The notes under the pieces: model-generated | Told to the model about the DNA's origin: nothing | The model's database searches: none | Seen by the model: the letters and a program-made list of their open reading frames with translations, nothing else | Assembly: GCF_007752935.1 (NCBI RefSeq) | Contig: NZ_CP036319.1 | Location: 4,754,501 to 4,818,500, forward strand | Direction of reading: 5' to 3' | DNA length: 64,000 bases | Source: Crateriforma conspicua | GTDB taxonomy: Bacteria > Planctomycetota > Planctomycetia > Pirellulales > Pirellulaceae | Program-made: the position numbers and the translations under genes | Shown: positions 43,081 through 51,919 of the stretch, piece by piece | How the letters are laid out: each line of letters starts with the position of its first letter | Position numbering within the stretch: the stretch's first letter is position 1

Positions 43081-43830
43081 ATGCCCTACGGCCTCTACCT
43101 CTCTGCCGCCGGCGCGCATGCCCAGGACCAGCGTCTGCGCACGCTGAGTCACAATTTGGCCAATGTGGAAACGCCCGGCTTCAAGCCTCAGGAAACGATC
43201 CTTCAAGCACGATTCGCGGAATTGATCGAACGCGGTGAAATCAGTGAAGGCCTGGGCGGAGCCGACGATTTGGGCGGCGGAGTCACGATCCAGCCCACGC
43301 AAACGGCTTTCGACGTCGGTCCGATCCAAGTCACCGGCCGGAAAACCGACTTTGCCATCCATGACCGCGAAGCTTTCTTCGTCATCCAACATGGCGAAGA
43401 ACAGATGATGACGCGAGCCGGCGAATTTGTGCTGGATTCGCGCGGCTACTTGGTCACCCAAAACGGACACCAAGTGCTTGCGTCCGACGGCAGCCCGATT
43501 CAATTACAGTCCGATCGGCCGTTCGATGTGGGTCCCCAGGGAACACTGATCCAGGGAAACAATCGCTGGTCGCTGATGCTGGCCAAACCCAAACAGCTGG
43601 GTGATTTGGAGCATCTGGGTGGCAACCTGTTCAAGCCGACCAAGTCGTTTGACCTTGTGTCCCCGCAAGAACGCGACGTAGTAGCGGGTTCGCTGGAAAA
43701 ATCATCCGTCCGGCCCACCAACGCCATGATGGAATTGATCGAGACCAGTCGAGTCTACGAAGCCAACGTCCAAATGATCAAAAACCAAGACAACCTGATG
43801 GGGTCTCTCGTCGGTCGTCTGCTGCAGTAA
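43081..43830 (+). CDS. flgF: Flagellar basal-body rod protein FlgF
   Basis: A 249-residue rod protein. The N-terminal rod motif SHNLANVETPGFKP and the C-terminal helix (SSVRPTNAMMELIETSRVYEAN) are the standard paired helices of axial proteins. The middle beta domain carries the FlgF/FlgG signature (KTDFAIHDREAFFVIQ, TRAGEFVLDSRGYL). It is shorter than FlgG in this operon, and FlgF order before flgG is usual. It opens the flagellar operon at ATG 43081 and should lie in the proximal rod beneath FlgG. Confidence 0.9.
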   Translation: MPYGLYLSAAGAHAQDQRLRTLSHNLANVETPGFKPQETILQARFAELIERGEISEGLGGADDLGGGVTIQPTQTAFDVGPIQVTGRKTDFAIHDREAFFVIQHGEEQMMTRAGEFVLDSRGYLVTQNGHQVLASDGSPIQLQSDRPFDVGPQGTLIQGNNRWSLMLAKPKQLGDLEHLGGNLFKPTKSFDLVSPQERDVVAGSLEKSSVRPTNAMMELIETSRVYEANVQMIKNQDNLMGSLVGRLLQ

Positions 43831-43901
43831 TCGTGACCTTGCGGCCACGAACCCGTTCGTAATTCACTTCGTCAATCTGCCGCGTCAACGGAAAACCAAA
43901 C

Positions 43902-44708
43902 ATGAGTGTTCAAACGCTGTACACCGCCGCGACCGGCATGGAAGCGATGGAAACCAAGTTGGACGTGATCGCCAACAACTTGGCCAACGTCAACACGACC
44001 GGCTTCAAGAAAGACCGCGCAAACTTCGAAGACTTGCTGTACCGAACGGAAGTTTACCCGGGGGTTCGTGACGCCACACAGACGCCAACCGCCGTGGGAA
44101 CACAAGTCGGCTTGGGCGTTCGGGTGACCAGCACCCAGACCGATCATCGCCAGGGCACGCTGCAACAAACCGGTCGTGAATTGGACATCGCAATTCAAGG
44201 CGACGGATTCTTGCGTGTGCTTGATCCATCCAGCCAACAACCGATGTACACACGGGCCGGCAACCTGGACATCAATGCCGACGGAAATCTGGTGATCGGA
44301 TCGGCTCAAACCGGCCGCTTGTTGGATCCGCCGGTCAACATCCCGCCGGACGCGACCAAAATTGTGATCAACAGCAACGGCGAAGTCATGGTTCGACAGC
44401 CGGGCGTGACCGAACTGGCCGTCCAAGGCCAAATTCAAATGTCCCAATTCATCAACCCCGATGGATTGTTGAAAGTCGGCGAAAACATGTACGAAGCGAC
44501 GGACGCGTCGGGACCGGAACAGGTCAGCAATCCGGGAGTCGACGGTTTGGGATTGCTGCGACAAGGCAACTTGGAAGCATCCAATGTGGAACCCGTTCAA
44601 GAACTGATCGATCTGATCACCACGCAACGCGCGTTCGAGATGAACAGCCAAGCGGTCCAAGCCGGTGACCAAGTGATGCAAAACATCTCCAACCTGCGTC
44701 GGTTCTAA
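43902..44708 (+). CDS. flgG: Flagellar distal rod protein FlgG
   Basis: A 268-residue rod protein. The N-terminal axial motif IANNLANVNTTGFKKDRANFEDLLY includes the FlgG-specific extension. A beta domain with IQGDGFLRV and YTRAGNLDINADGNL and the C-terminal helix NVEPVQELIDLITTQRAFEMNSQAVQ complete it. The length is normal for FlgG (about 260). It forms the distal rod passing through the P and L rings encoded just downstream. It starts about 70 bases after flgF. Confidence 0.95.
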   Translation: MSVQTLYTAATGMEAMETKLDVIANNLANVNTTGFKKDRANFEDLLYRTEVYPGVRDATQTPTAVGTQVGLGVRVTSTQTDHRQGTLQQTGRELDIAIQGDGFLRVLDPSSQQPMYTRAGNLDINADGNLVIGSAQTGRLLDPPVNIPPDATKIVINSNGEVMVRQPGVTELAVQGQIQMSQFINPDGLLKVGENMYEATDASGPEQVSNPGVDGLGLLRQGNLEASNVEPVQELIDLITTQRAFEMNSQAVQAGDQVMQNISNLRRF

Positions 44709-44796
44709 CCGGTTTGATCGTTAGCGGGTCGCGATCCTGCATCCATACGCAGATGCCGAATCGCCCCCCCCACCCAACCCTTCGCAAAGGAACACA

Positions 44797-46131
44797 GTGA
44801 ACCAGGTGGCCGCCGCAAACCGTTGTCAACCCACGTCGATCGCTCGATCGGCGTTGTTTGCTGCGCTGCTGATTGGATGGTGTTGGAATCCTTCGACGAT
44901 CACGTGTTTCGCACAGGAATCACCAACAGCCCCGTCGACATCGGAACTGAACGACGAACCCGTCAAATCGCTTTGGCGTTTCCGCTGTGTTGGACGGACG
45001 AATCTGGAAACGACGGTCATCCGATTGGGCGACGTTGCCGAACCGATCGGAGTCCCCACGGACGTTTGGACGCGACTTCGGGGCGGCGTCATTGGTCTGA
45101 TCCCCGTCGGCCAGGGCCGTGCAAGAATCGAGCGGGACCGTTTGGCAGAGGCGGTCGCAAGATCCGAGGGCACCGATCAACCGATCGAATGGATCGGCCC
45201 GGACATGATCGAAGTCTCGTTGCGAAAACAGCATCCACCATCCCAAAGCCTTGCCGGACCGTCTCCGCTGCAACGGTTGGGTGACCGTCTGGCACCAAGA
45301 CCATCTTCCGTGCAAAAGGTATCGGCACCGAACAAATCGAGCCCAGGGATTTCGGCCTCACTGGCGTCCACCAGATCCCCGGTTCGACAATCGACCAACG
45401 GCTCGGCACCTACCTCCATGCCCGTGGCGGATCCGCCATCGCCGCATGTCGTATCGCGACTGGAATCTTGGATCCGAATGTCGGTTCAGCGTCAAAATCC
45501 CGAGTTGATGAAGCACTATGACGTTCAATTGGCGTCGTCACCGGAAAACCTAGCCGGATTCACGCAACTTCAATCGGCCGGCGGAATCATGCACACCAGT
45601 TTCCGCGAAGCCGTGTTGCCGCCCCATGAACCTTCCGAGCAATCGACACCGATCCGACGAGCGATCATGGTGACCGGACGCGGGGTGGACGGCCCCATCG
45701 ATGCCCAAGTTGTGCTTCAGTTGAAGCCGCATCCCATGGTCGTTGCTCCAAAGATGCCACTGCGTCGCGGCCATCGAATTCGCGTGGAAGATCTAACCTG
45801 GGTTCCCGTCCCGGAAGACCAGCAACGTGACGACTACAGTTCCGACGTCGACGACTTCATCGGGAAAGAGATCGTGGGTCTGGCACGACAAGACGCGCCG
45901 CTTTCGGTATCGGCAGTGGCGCCGCCGGTCCTGATCCATCGCGGTGATCAAATCGAATTGCGAGTCGTCGGTGGCGGAGTCCGCGTCACCACGATGGCCA
46001 AGGCGCTGGACGACGGTCATTTATCACAGTTGATCGAAGTCGAGACGGCCGAACCGAGACGCCGAATGGTCGCCCGCGTCGCTGCGTCCGGCCTTGCCGA
46101 AATCGTGACTCGGTCCCCCAGAGTGCGCTAA
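44797..46131 (+). CDS. flgA: Flagellar P-ring assembly chaperone FlgA
   Basis: A 444-residue periplasmic chaperone that guides P-ring assembly. It has a signal peptide (about 1-40, ending TCFAQ) and a C-terminal SAF-type domain (VVAPKMPLRRGHRIRVEDLTWV, DDFIGKEIVGLARQDAPLS, VGGGVRVTTMAKALDDG). FlgA is usually about 220-240 residues, so the N-terminal half, Ser/Pro-rich in the middle, is an extension. Start GTG 44797 follows AAAGG at good spacing. Its TAA overlaps the ATG of flgH. Position between flgG and flgH supports the call. Confidence 0.88.
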   Translation: MNQVAAANRCQPTSIARSALFAALLIGWCWNPSTITCFAQESPTAPSTSELNDEPVKSLWRFRCVGRTNLETTVIRLGDVAEPIGVPTDVWTRLRGGVIGLIPVGQGRARIERDRLAEAVARSEGTDQPIEWIGPDMIEVSLRKQHPPSQSLAGPSPLQRLGDRLAPRPSSVQKVSAPNKSSPGISASLASTRSPVRQSTNGSAPTSMPVADPPSPHVVSRLESWIRMSVQRQNPELMKHYDVQLASSPENLAGFTQLQSAGGIMHTSFREAVLPPHEPSEQSTPIRRAIMVTGRGVDGPIDAQVVLQLKPHPMVVAPKMPLRRGHRIRVEDLTWVPVPEDQQRDDYSSDVDDFIGKEIVGLARQDAPLSVSAVAPPVLIHRGDQIELRVVGGGVRVTTMAKALDDGHLSQLIEVETAEPRRRMVARVAASGLAEIVTRSPRVR

Positions 46132-46928
46132 TGCAAAATTCAACAAACACAAACGCACCTTCGATCATCGGCCCACGGGGGTTACCGATCATGGCGCTGC
46201 TGTTGAGCGTTTCACTGGTGTCGCCATCATTGGGGTTGGCCCAGTCGACTTCGCTCTTTCACGGCGATGATGTCAACGGATCGTCGCAAGGGTCCGGCGG
46301 ACAAGTGGTCGGACCACATGGATCCGATACACCGGTGATCTCCGCACCCTACGGTCAAACTCCGCCGCCGCATCCGGGGCTGGCTGCGGTCAGTTGGACG
46401 TACACCCCGCCGTTGCCCCGTCGAGTTTTCCAGATCCACGATATCGTCACCATCCGGGTCGACGAAATCGCTCGCGTCCTGGCCGAGGGAAGCGCCGAAA
46501 GTCGCAAAATTACTCAGTACAGCGCCGTGCTAAGCGATTGGATCCGCTTGACCCAGGGCCGGTTGCAACCCGACGAACAGCCCAACGGCGACCCCAGCGT
46601 CGCGGGAAACACAAACAACCAATATCGCGCCGAATCGGACGTCGACACCAGCGAAGCTTTGACCTTCAACATTGCCGCTCGCATCGTCGACATTCGGCCC
46701 AACGGCAATCTGGTTTTGGAAGCCCGCAAGAAGTTTCGGGTCAACGACAACCTTTGGGAAACTGCACTATCAGGCATCTGTCGCGCCCAAGACGTGGGCC
46801 CCGACAACGTTGTGCTTAGCCGTGACCTGATCGATCTGGAAATTGACAAGCAAGATCAAGGACAATTGCGGGACGGATACAAACGAGGCTGGTTCACGCG
46901 TTGGTTCGACCGACTCCAGCCCTTCTGA
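46131..46928 (+). CDS. flgH: Flagellar L-ring protein FlgH without a lipobox
   Basis: A 265-residue L-ring protein that forms the bushing in the outer membrane. FlgH features are IHDIVTIRVDEIARVLAEGS, the ITQYSAVL region, and the core DTSEALTFNIAARIVDIRPNGNLVLEARK. The N-terminus is a signal peptide (IMALLLSVSLVSPSLGLAQS) with no cysteine, so it lacks the lipidation site of canonical FlgH. It starts at TAATG overlapping flgA. A C-terminal extension (GQLRDGYKRGWFTRWFDRLQPF, split across the end) is present. Confidence 0.9.
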   Translation: MQNSTNTNAPSIIGPRGLPIMALLLSVSLVSPSLGLAQSTSLFHGDDVNGSSQGSGGQVVGPHGSDTPVISAPYGQTPPPHPGLAAVSWTYTPPLPRRVFQIHDIVTIRVDEIARVLAEGSAESRKITQYSAVLSDWIRLTQGRLQPDEQPNGDPSVAGNTNNQYRAESDVDTSEALTFNIAARIVDIRPNGNLVLEARKKFRVNDNLWETALSGICRAQDVGPDNVVLSRDLIDLEIDKQDQGQLRDGYKRGWFTRWFDRLQPF

Positions 46929-46980
46929 TCGCACGGACGCGAATCGGATGAAGAACAAACCCACCGACAAGGACGTCCCA

Positions 46981-48183
46981 ATGCCGTCGCCCGATCCGAA
47001 ACGATCGACCGATCGCACAATCGATCCGACACGATTTTGCGAAACCGTTTTGCTCCGGTGCATCGCGGTGTTTTCATTGCTGGTGTTCATCACTTTGGAA
47101 AACCGATGCGATGCCGCCGGGATGCGTCTGGGCGACATTTGTCGTGTCCGTGGCCAGGAAACGAACACACTGCAAGGCCTGGGGCTGGTGGTCGGATTGC
47201 GGGGAACCGGTGACGGTGACGCTGCGACCACCTCGCGTGCCTTGGCCCGAGCCATGCAATTGATGGGCGGTCCCGTCTCCAGTGACACGACGGGGCAATT
47301 GAACCTGGACGACGTTGCCGATGCCAAAAACGTGGCGATGGTCGTTGTGACCGCGGTCGTCCCCGCCGTGGGTGCCCAGCAAGGTGATTTGCTGGACGTG
47401 TCAGTCAGTGCTATCAGCGCCAAAAGCCTGGAAGGTGGTCGGCTATTGACCACGCCGATGCTGGGGCCGCGAACCGATGACCGGAATGTGTATGCCTTGG
47501 CACAGGGCCAATTGCGAGTGTCGCCTGACGGGCCGGCGACAGTGGCGACCGTCGAAGGCGGGGCCAAAATGGAATCCACCATCAAAGCGAACTTCCATAC
47601 CGACGGGCGGATCACACTGATCCTGGATCAGGACTTTGCCGACTTCATCACTGCCCAACGGGTCGAAGACGAAATCAATAACTACATGGCGATCATCGCG
47701 GGCGATTCCGCAACGGCATCGCGGGGTGGATTGGCAAACGGATCCAACCTGACCCCCGGATCGGCACGACTTAGTAGCAACCTTTCGACCGCCCGCGCGA
47801 TCGATCAACTGCACATCGAAGTCGAAATTCCCGAATTGGATCGCAGCAGCCCCGTCCGTTTCATCTCCTTGCTGCTGGACACCACCATCCATTTACAGTC
47901 CAAATCCAACCGCGTCGTGATCAATGAATCCGATGGCATCGTGGTTATCGGCAAAGACGTGGAAATTGCGCCGGTCCTGGTGACGCATCGCAATCTTCGA
48001 ATCGAAGCCGGCGGACCTGAGTTTGTGGAAATCGGTCAAGACGCTTCGCCGGAAACCAACGCCAAGTTGAAAGATTTGGCCGACGCATTGAACGCGTTGG
48101 ATGTTTCCACCGAAGATCTGATTGCGATTATCAAGACACTCAAGGCCAAAGGTGACTTGTACGGCGAAGTCGTTTTTCAGTAG
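46981..48183 (+). CDS. flgI: Flagellar P-ring protein FlgI
   Basis: A 400-residue P-ring protein of the periplasmic peptidoglycan layer. After a signal peptide (about 1-46, with the helix VLLRCIAVFSLLVFITL) comes the FlgI core: RLGDICRVRGQETNTLQGLGLVVGLRGTGDGD, then IDQLHIEVEIPELDRS and ESDGIVVIGKDVEIAPVLVTH. Start ATG 46981 follows AAGGA with a seven-base gap and is preferred over ATG 46948. It ends just before the flgJ-type gene. The length is close to family normal once the leader is counted. Confidence 0.93.
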   Translation: MPSPDPKRSTDRTIDPTRFCETVLLRCIAVFSLLVFITLENRCDAAGMRLGDICRVRGQETNTLQGLGLVVGLRGTGDGDAATTSRALARAMQLMGGPVSSDTTGQLNLDDVADAKNVAMVVVTAVVPAVGAQQGDLLDVSVSAISAKSLEGGRLLTTPMLGPRTDDRNVYALAQGQLRVSPDGPATVATVEGGAKMESTIKANFHTDGRITLILDQDFADFITAQRVEDEINNYMAIIAGDSATASRGGLANGSNLTPGSARLSSNLSTARAIDQLHIEVEIPELDRSSPVRFISLLLDTTIHLQSKSNRVVINESDGIVVIGKDVEIAPVLVTHRNLRIEAGGPEFVEIGQDASPETNAKLKDLADALNALDVSTEDLIAIIKTLKAKGDLYGEVVFQ

Positions 48184-48261
48184 TGATTGATCTGCAGTCC
48201 GGTTGCCTCATCGCGCGGACCGATTGTCCCACCCGAGTGCTTCGTTTCCAAAAGTGTTTCG

Positions 48262-48609
48262 ATGAACGTCCTGCCCAGCCAGAATTCATTCGGTTCCCAC
48301 TTGGCTGCCGCACCGCGGCGTCCCAATTTGGAAAGCGAATCCCCCTTGGATGCGGCGTCAAAGTCGGCCGGCGAATCAGAACCTCTGCGTGAAGCTTTCC
48401 AAGACTTCGTCGGGCAAACCATGTTCGGTTCGATGTTGAAGGCCATGCGTCAAACGACGGGCAAACCGGCGTACATGCATGGTGGTCGTGCCGAAGAAGT
48501 GTTTCAAAACCAAATGGACCAATACATCGTCGAAGACCTGACCGAATCATCAGCGTCGACGATCAGCGATCCAATGTTCGAACTGTTCAACCTGCAGCGA
48601 CAATCATGA
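48262..48609 (+). CDS. flgJ: Short FlgJ-type rod-binding protein
   Basis: A 115-residue protein matching the rod-binding N-terminal domain of FlgJ (LREAFQDFVGQTMFGSMLKAMRQ, GGRAEEVFQNQMDQYI). The C-terminal muramidase domain of enterobacterial FlgJ is absent, as in many other phyla. I start at ATG 48262; the frame extends back to a TTG at 48187. Its stop overlaps the next start as ATGA. It should help rod assembly through the peptidoglycan, with a separate enzyme cutting the wall. Confidence 0.85.
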   Translation: MNVLPSQNSFGSHLAAAPRRPNLESESPLDAASKSAGESEPLREAFQDFVGQTMFGSMLKAMRQTTGKPAYMHGGRAEEVFQNQMDQYIVEDLTESSASTISDPMFELFNLQRQS

Positions 48610-49106
48610 CAAATCCAACATGGCAACAACGTGTCGCCGATTACGCCGACCGTCTGGCCGAAATCAATGAATCCATCGACCTGATTTTGGACGAGACACG
48701 TGTCGGCACGATCAACGTCAAAAGTGAGGAGCTGAAAGCTTCACAGGAAGCGTTGTCCGCCCAGGTACAAAACCTGCAAAACATGCTGGCCGAACGCGAG
48801 GAATTGCTGGCCGCCGATGACGCGGTGGGCAGCGGAACGACCTTGCGAACGCGCTTGATATCGACGCGTCGGATCGATGACGCACGCCTGGCCAAACGTC
48901 TGGACGAAGTCGGCCGTCAAATCGAAGTCACGCGGGAACGTTCGGTCGCCCTATTCGTTTGCCAATATCACCTGGCAAATCTGGGCCAAGAACTGATCCG
49001 TCTGCTGAGCGGATCGACCGGTGGCGACACGTACGGACACAAAATTGGCAAACCGGACACGACCGAACGTGGTCGCGGTGGCGGGCTATTCAACGAAGCG
49101 GCCTGA
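48606..49106 (+). CDS. flgN: FlgN-like flagellar export chaperone
   Basis: A 166-residue, mostly helical coiled-coil protein ending the flg operon. The sequence (YADRLAEINESIDLI, then SEELKASQEALSAQVQNLQNMLAER, then LARRLDEVGRQI-like helices) fits FlgN, the chaperone for hook-filament junction proteins FlgK and FlgL. Similarity at sequence level is weak, so the call leans on length, composition and position after flgJ. It overlaps the flgJ stop by four bases. Confidence 0.7.
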   Translation: MTNPTWQQRVADYADRLAEINESIDLILDETRVGTINVKSEELKASQEALSAQVQNLQNMLAEREELLAADDAVGSGTTLRTRLISTRRIDDARLAKRLDEVGRQIEVTRERSVALFVCQYHLANLGQELIRLLSGSTGGDTYGHKIGKPDTTERGRGGGLFNEAA

Positions 49107-49155
49107 TTTCAAACGATGCCACGAAACTTGCGTGGCATTGAGTTGAACACGACGC

Positions 49156-50715
49156 TTACGCCGGCACCATCGCCGCGACGGCGGGCTTCTTTGCCGTGAC
49201 GCCGGTGGCCGATGCGTCGATGAAGTCCGTGCTGATTCCCAAGTCGGACAACAACAACCGCGACGTGATGCGGCTGGATTCATAGATCACCGGCAAACCG
49301 CTGCCGGGATGCGTTCCGCCGCCGACCAAGTACACACCGTCCAATTCCTCAAATCGGTTTTGCGGGCGACGGTGCAGCATCTGTCCCAAATTGTGGGCCA
49401 AATTAAAAGTGGCGCCGCGATAGATCGCGTAGTCCTTCTTCCAGTCCACCGGCGTGATCCGGTGTTCGGTGCGAATACGATCTCGCACGTCGGTCAGGCC
49501 GATCTTGGCCAACTGATCCAACGTTTTTTCACGCAGCGGATCCGCGTGGACCGACCAATCGACATTGGCGTGTTCGTGAGTGACGGGCACCAAAACGTAC
49601 AAAGTGCTTTGACCGTGCGGAGCCAAGGATGGATCCGTCACGCAAGCGTTCTGGACGTAAACCGACGGATCATCGCTGAGAACATGGTCGTGTTCAATGT
49701 CGCAAAGGTTTTGTTCGTAATCCGAGCTGATGTAGATGTTGTGGTGCGGCAGGTCTTCGTACAAACCGTCGATCCCCAAGTACAGCATGTACGTGCTGCA
49801 CGAATAACGTTTCTTCGCCAGTTGCTGATCACTCCATCGCCGACGCATCGCATTGGGAATGTTCTTGCTGATCCAATCGGCGAAATCGGCGTTGATCACA
49901 AAGCTGTCAGCTTCATAGCGTTCATCATTGGTATGCAAGGCTTTCAATCGCCGACCCTGCAGTTCCACCGAACGGACTTCCTGGTCCAAGTGAACCTTCA
50001 CGCCCATCGACCGGGCCAAATCGGCCATCACTTCGCTAACACGACTGCACCCACCCATCGGGTGATAGACGCCGTGTTCGTATTCCAAGAACGACAGGAT
50101 GCTGAACAAGCTGGGGCAGTTGAACGGGGACATCCCCAAATACTTTGATTGGAACGCGAACGCGATGACCAGTCGTGGGTCTTGGAAGTACCGTTGCAGT
50201 TCGCGTCCCAACGAACGCTGCGGATTCACATAAAGCGCGGCCGCCAGAACGGACGGACGCAGCAGATCCATTGGTGACGAAAACGGTGATTCCAAAATCG
50301 GCCGAAAGCGTTCCAGCTTGACCCGATTGTCGTCGATGTATCGCCGCAGGGCTCCGACGTCGCCAGGCGAAATCTGGGCGATTTGGCGATCCATTTCGTC
50401 CATGTCGGCGGAACAATCCAGCACACCTCCGCCGCCGAACGTCAATCGATACTGGATGTCCAACCGTTGCATCGGACACTCATCCATGAGGTCATAGCCA
50501 CAGGATGCAAAGATCTCCGTCAGCACCCGAGGGTACAGAAAGAACGTCGGCCCACAATCGAAACGAAAGCCGTCTTGATGGATTGCCGATGTCCGCCCGC
50601 CGACGCGATCCCGCCGTTCCAAGACGGTCACATCACAACCGGCTTTGGCCAATTGCATGGCACTTGCTAACCCGCCAGGCCCCGCCCCGACAATGACAAT
50701 CTTCTTGGTCGCCAA
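49156..50715 (-). CDS. CrtI/CrtN-type phytoene or carotenoid desaturase
   Basis: A 519-residue FAD-dependent desaturase of carotenoid synthesis. The dinucleotide-binding motif is VGAGPGG (9-15) with [13 protein letters not shown] behind it. The C-terminal motif [20 protein letters not shown] is the CrtI signature. The start is TTG at 50715, preceded by GGAAGGGAAG at good spacing, so the non-ATG start is well supported. No other carotenoid gene is adjacent, so its exact substrate (phytoene, diapophytoene or a later intermediate) is open. It is convergent with the flagellar operon, with about 50 bases between the stops. Confidence 0.88.
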   Translation of the reverse strand: MATKKIVIVGAGPGGLASAMQLAKAGCDVTVLERRDRVGGRTSAIHQDGFRFDCGPTFFLYPRVLTEIFASCGYDLMDECPMQRLDIQYRLTFGGGGVLDCSADMDEMDRQIAQISPGDVGALRRYIDDNRVKLERFRPILESPFSSPMDLLRPSVLAAALYVNPQRSLGRELQRYFQDPRLVIAFAFQSKYLGMSPFNCPSLFSILSFLEYEHGVYHPMGGCSRVSEVMADLARSMGVKVHLDQEVRSVELQGRRLKALHTNDERYEADSFVINADFADWISKNIPNAMRRRWSDQQLAKKRYSCSTYMLYLGIDGLYEDLPHHNIYISSDYEQNLCDIEHDHVLSDDPSVYVQNACVTDPSLAPHGQSTLYVLVPVTHEHANVDWSVHADPLREKTLDQLAKIGLTDVRDRIRTEHRITPVDWKKDYAIYRGATFNLAHNLGQMLHRRPQNRFEELDGVYLVGGGTHPGSGLPVIYESSRITSRLLLSDLGISTDFIDASATGVTAKKPAVAAMVPA

Positions 50716-50817
50716 CGATTCTTCCCTTCCACCGAACCCAAATTGACACGGCCGGGAGTCGCCCGAACCGCCGTCACTGTAGAGCCTTGCCGAGTCCCTG
50801 GGGAACCAAACGCGGCT

Positions 50818-51534
50818 TCAATACGTGCCCTTCAGCATTCCCGCTTCGATTTGTCGCCGCACAATCCGCCCAATCTGTACGTCTTCAAACGGCTTGTCGG
50901 GGATCTCCGCGCGGTCGGCCAACAGCTTCGCCCGCAAAACCGTCTCCTTGACCGCCTGGTCATTCAGCGGATCAATCAACACCTGGACCATCAACGGATC
51001 ATCACTGGGACGCATCACTGGTTTCAACGCATCGGTCACATCGATCCGAACGGCTTCTTGCAATTCGATAGCACGGCGTAAGCGAGAAAGCTGCAACCGC
51101 GCCTCGTCAGCCAGTTCGGGATCTCGCGTTTGGGCATAGGCTTCGACTGCCTGCAAATCCCCCCATTCGACGACGGGCAGATTGACCAAACGCTGCAGCA
51201 CGCCGCTGGCCTGCCAATTTTCGACATTGTCCGCTTTCATATCACGGATGAAGTCTTCGAATTGTTCCAGGACCGCGGCTTTGTCATCCGATTCCAAACG
51301 ACTCTGCTGGACCATCGGCACAAAGTTCTTTTCCATCGTCACGATGGCCATCTCGGTACGCTTGCCGAAAATCACCCATGCCGACAAGCCGCAACCGATG
51401 CAGAACACCATGCCCATGATCAGCGTGGCGGCAAGGATCGCCGGGAAACACCCCGCCTTTTCCTCTTCATCGCCTGTCACCGCGCCGGCCTGTGCATGCT
51501 CAGGAGTTTCAGGTCGGGGGGAATCGTCGGTCAC
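50818..51534 (-). CDS. Single-pass membrane protein of unknown function
   Basis: A 238-residue protein. A short acidic N-terminus is followed by one hydrophobic helix (FPAILAATLIMGMVFCIGCGLSAWVI, about 30-55) and a helical periplasmic or cytoplasmic domain rich in Glu, Asp, Arg and Gln. The start is GTG 51534. It precedes crtI in the same direction by about 100 bases. I recognise no family; the helical domain may be a structural or sensor element. It could be a conserved planctomycete hypothetical. Confidence 0.55.
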   Translation of the reverse strand: MTDDSPRPETPEHAQAGAVTGDEEEKAGCFPAILAATLIMGMVFCIGCGLSAWVIFGKRTEMAIVTMEKNFVPMVQQSRLESDDKAAVLEQFEDFIRDMKADNVENWQASGVLQRLVNLPVVEWGDLQAVEAYAQTRDPELADEARLQLSRLRRAIELQEAVRIDVTDALKPVMRPSDDPLMVQVLIDPLNDQAVKETVLRAKLLADRAEIPDKPFEDVQIGRIVRRQIEAGMLKGTY

Positions 51535-51919
51535 GGCAATGTCACGAGGGTTGGCGACGCAGAAACGGTGTCAGTCCAGACGGTCATCGAACCGCCGGTG
51601 GTGGCGAAAGCTGCACCTGCGACAGGCCGATTGTCCGGTACACGTTATCGTCGTTGACGCATGGCGTGAAAAGGACGGACGCGGCACCGGCATGTCGCAT
51701 CCACCGAGAATCCATTCAGCTTGGCCTTGGATGGTCAACGGAAAAGTGACCGTAAAAACGAATCACGCCTACAATGCATCTAGGCGGAATCACCACCAGA
51801 TCAATCGTGGTGCCGGTCAGGCTTGATGCACTTCGGCGTTCGATCGACACACCCTAGCGCTGCGGTCAAGCAATGGGTCCGTCCGGTATCCCGTTGGACA
51901 CAATACAAAGGATCATGTC
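51535..51919 (+). promoter_or_regulatory. Divergent gap before putA
   Basis: This 385-base gap separates the leftward membrane protein from putA. GTGACC at 51746-51751 and TACAAT at 51770-51775, 18 bases apart, are a weak promoter candidate for putA. AAAGGA stands seven bases before the TTG start. I saw no other structure. Confidence 0.3.
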
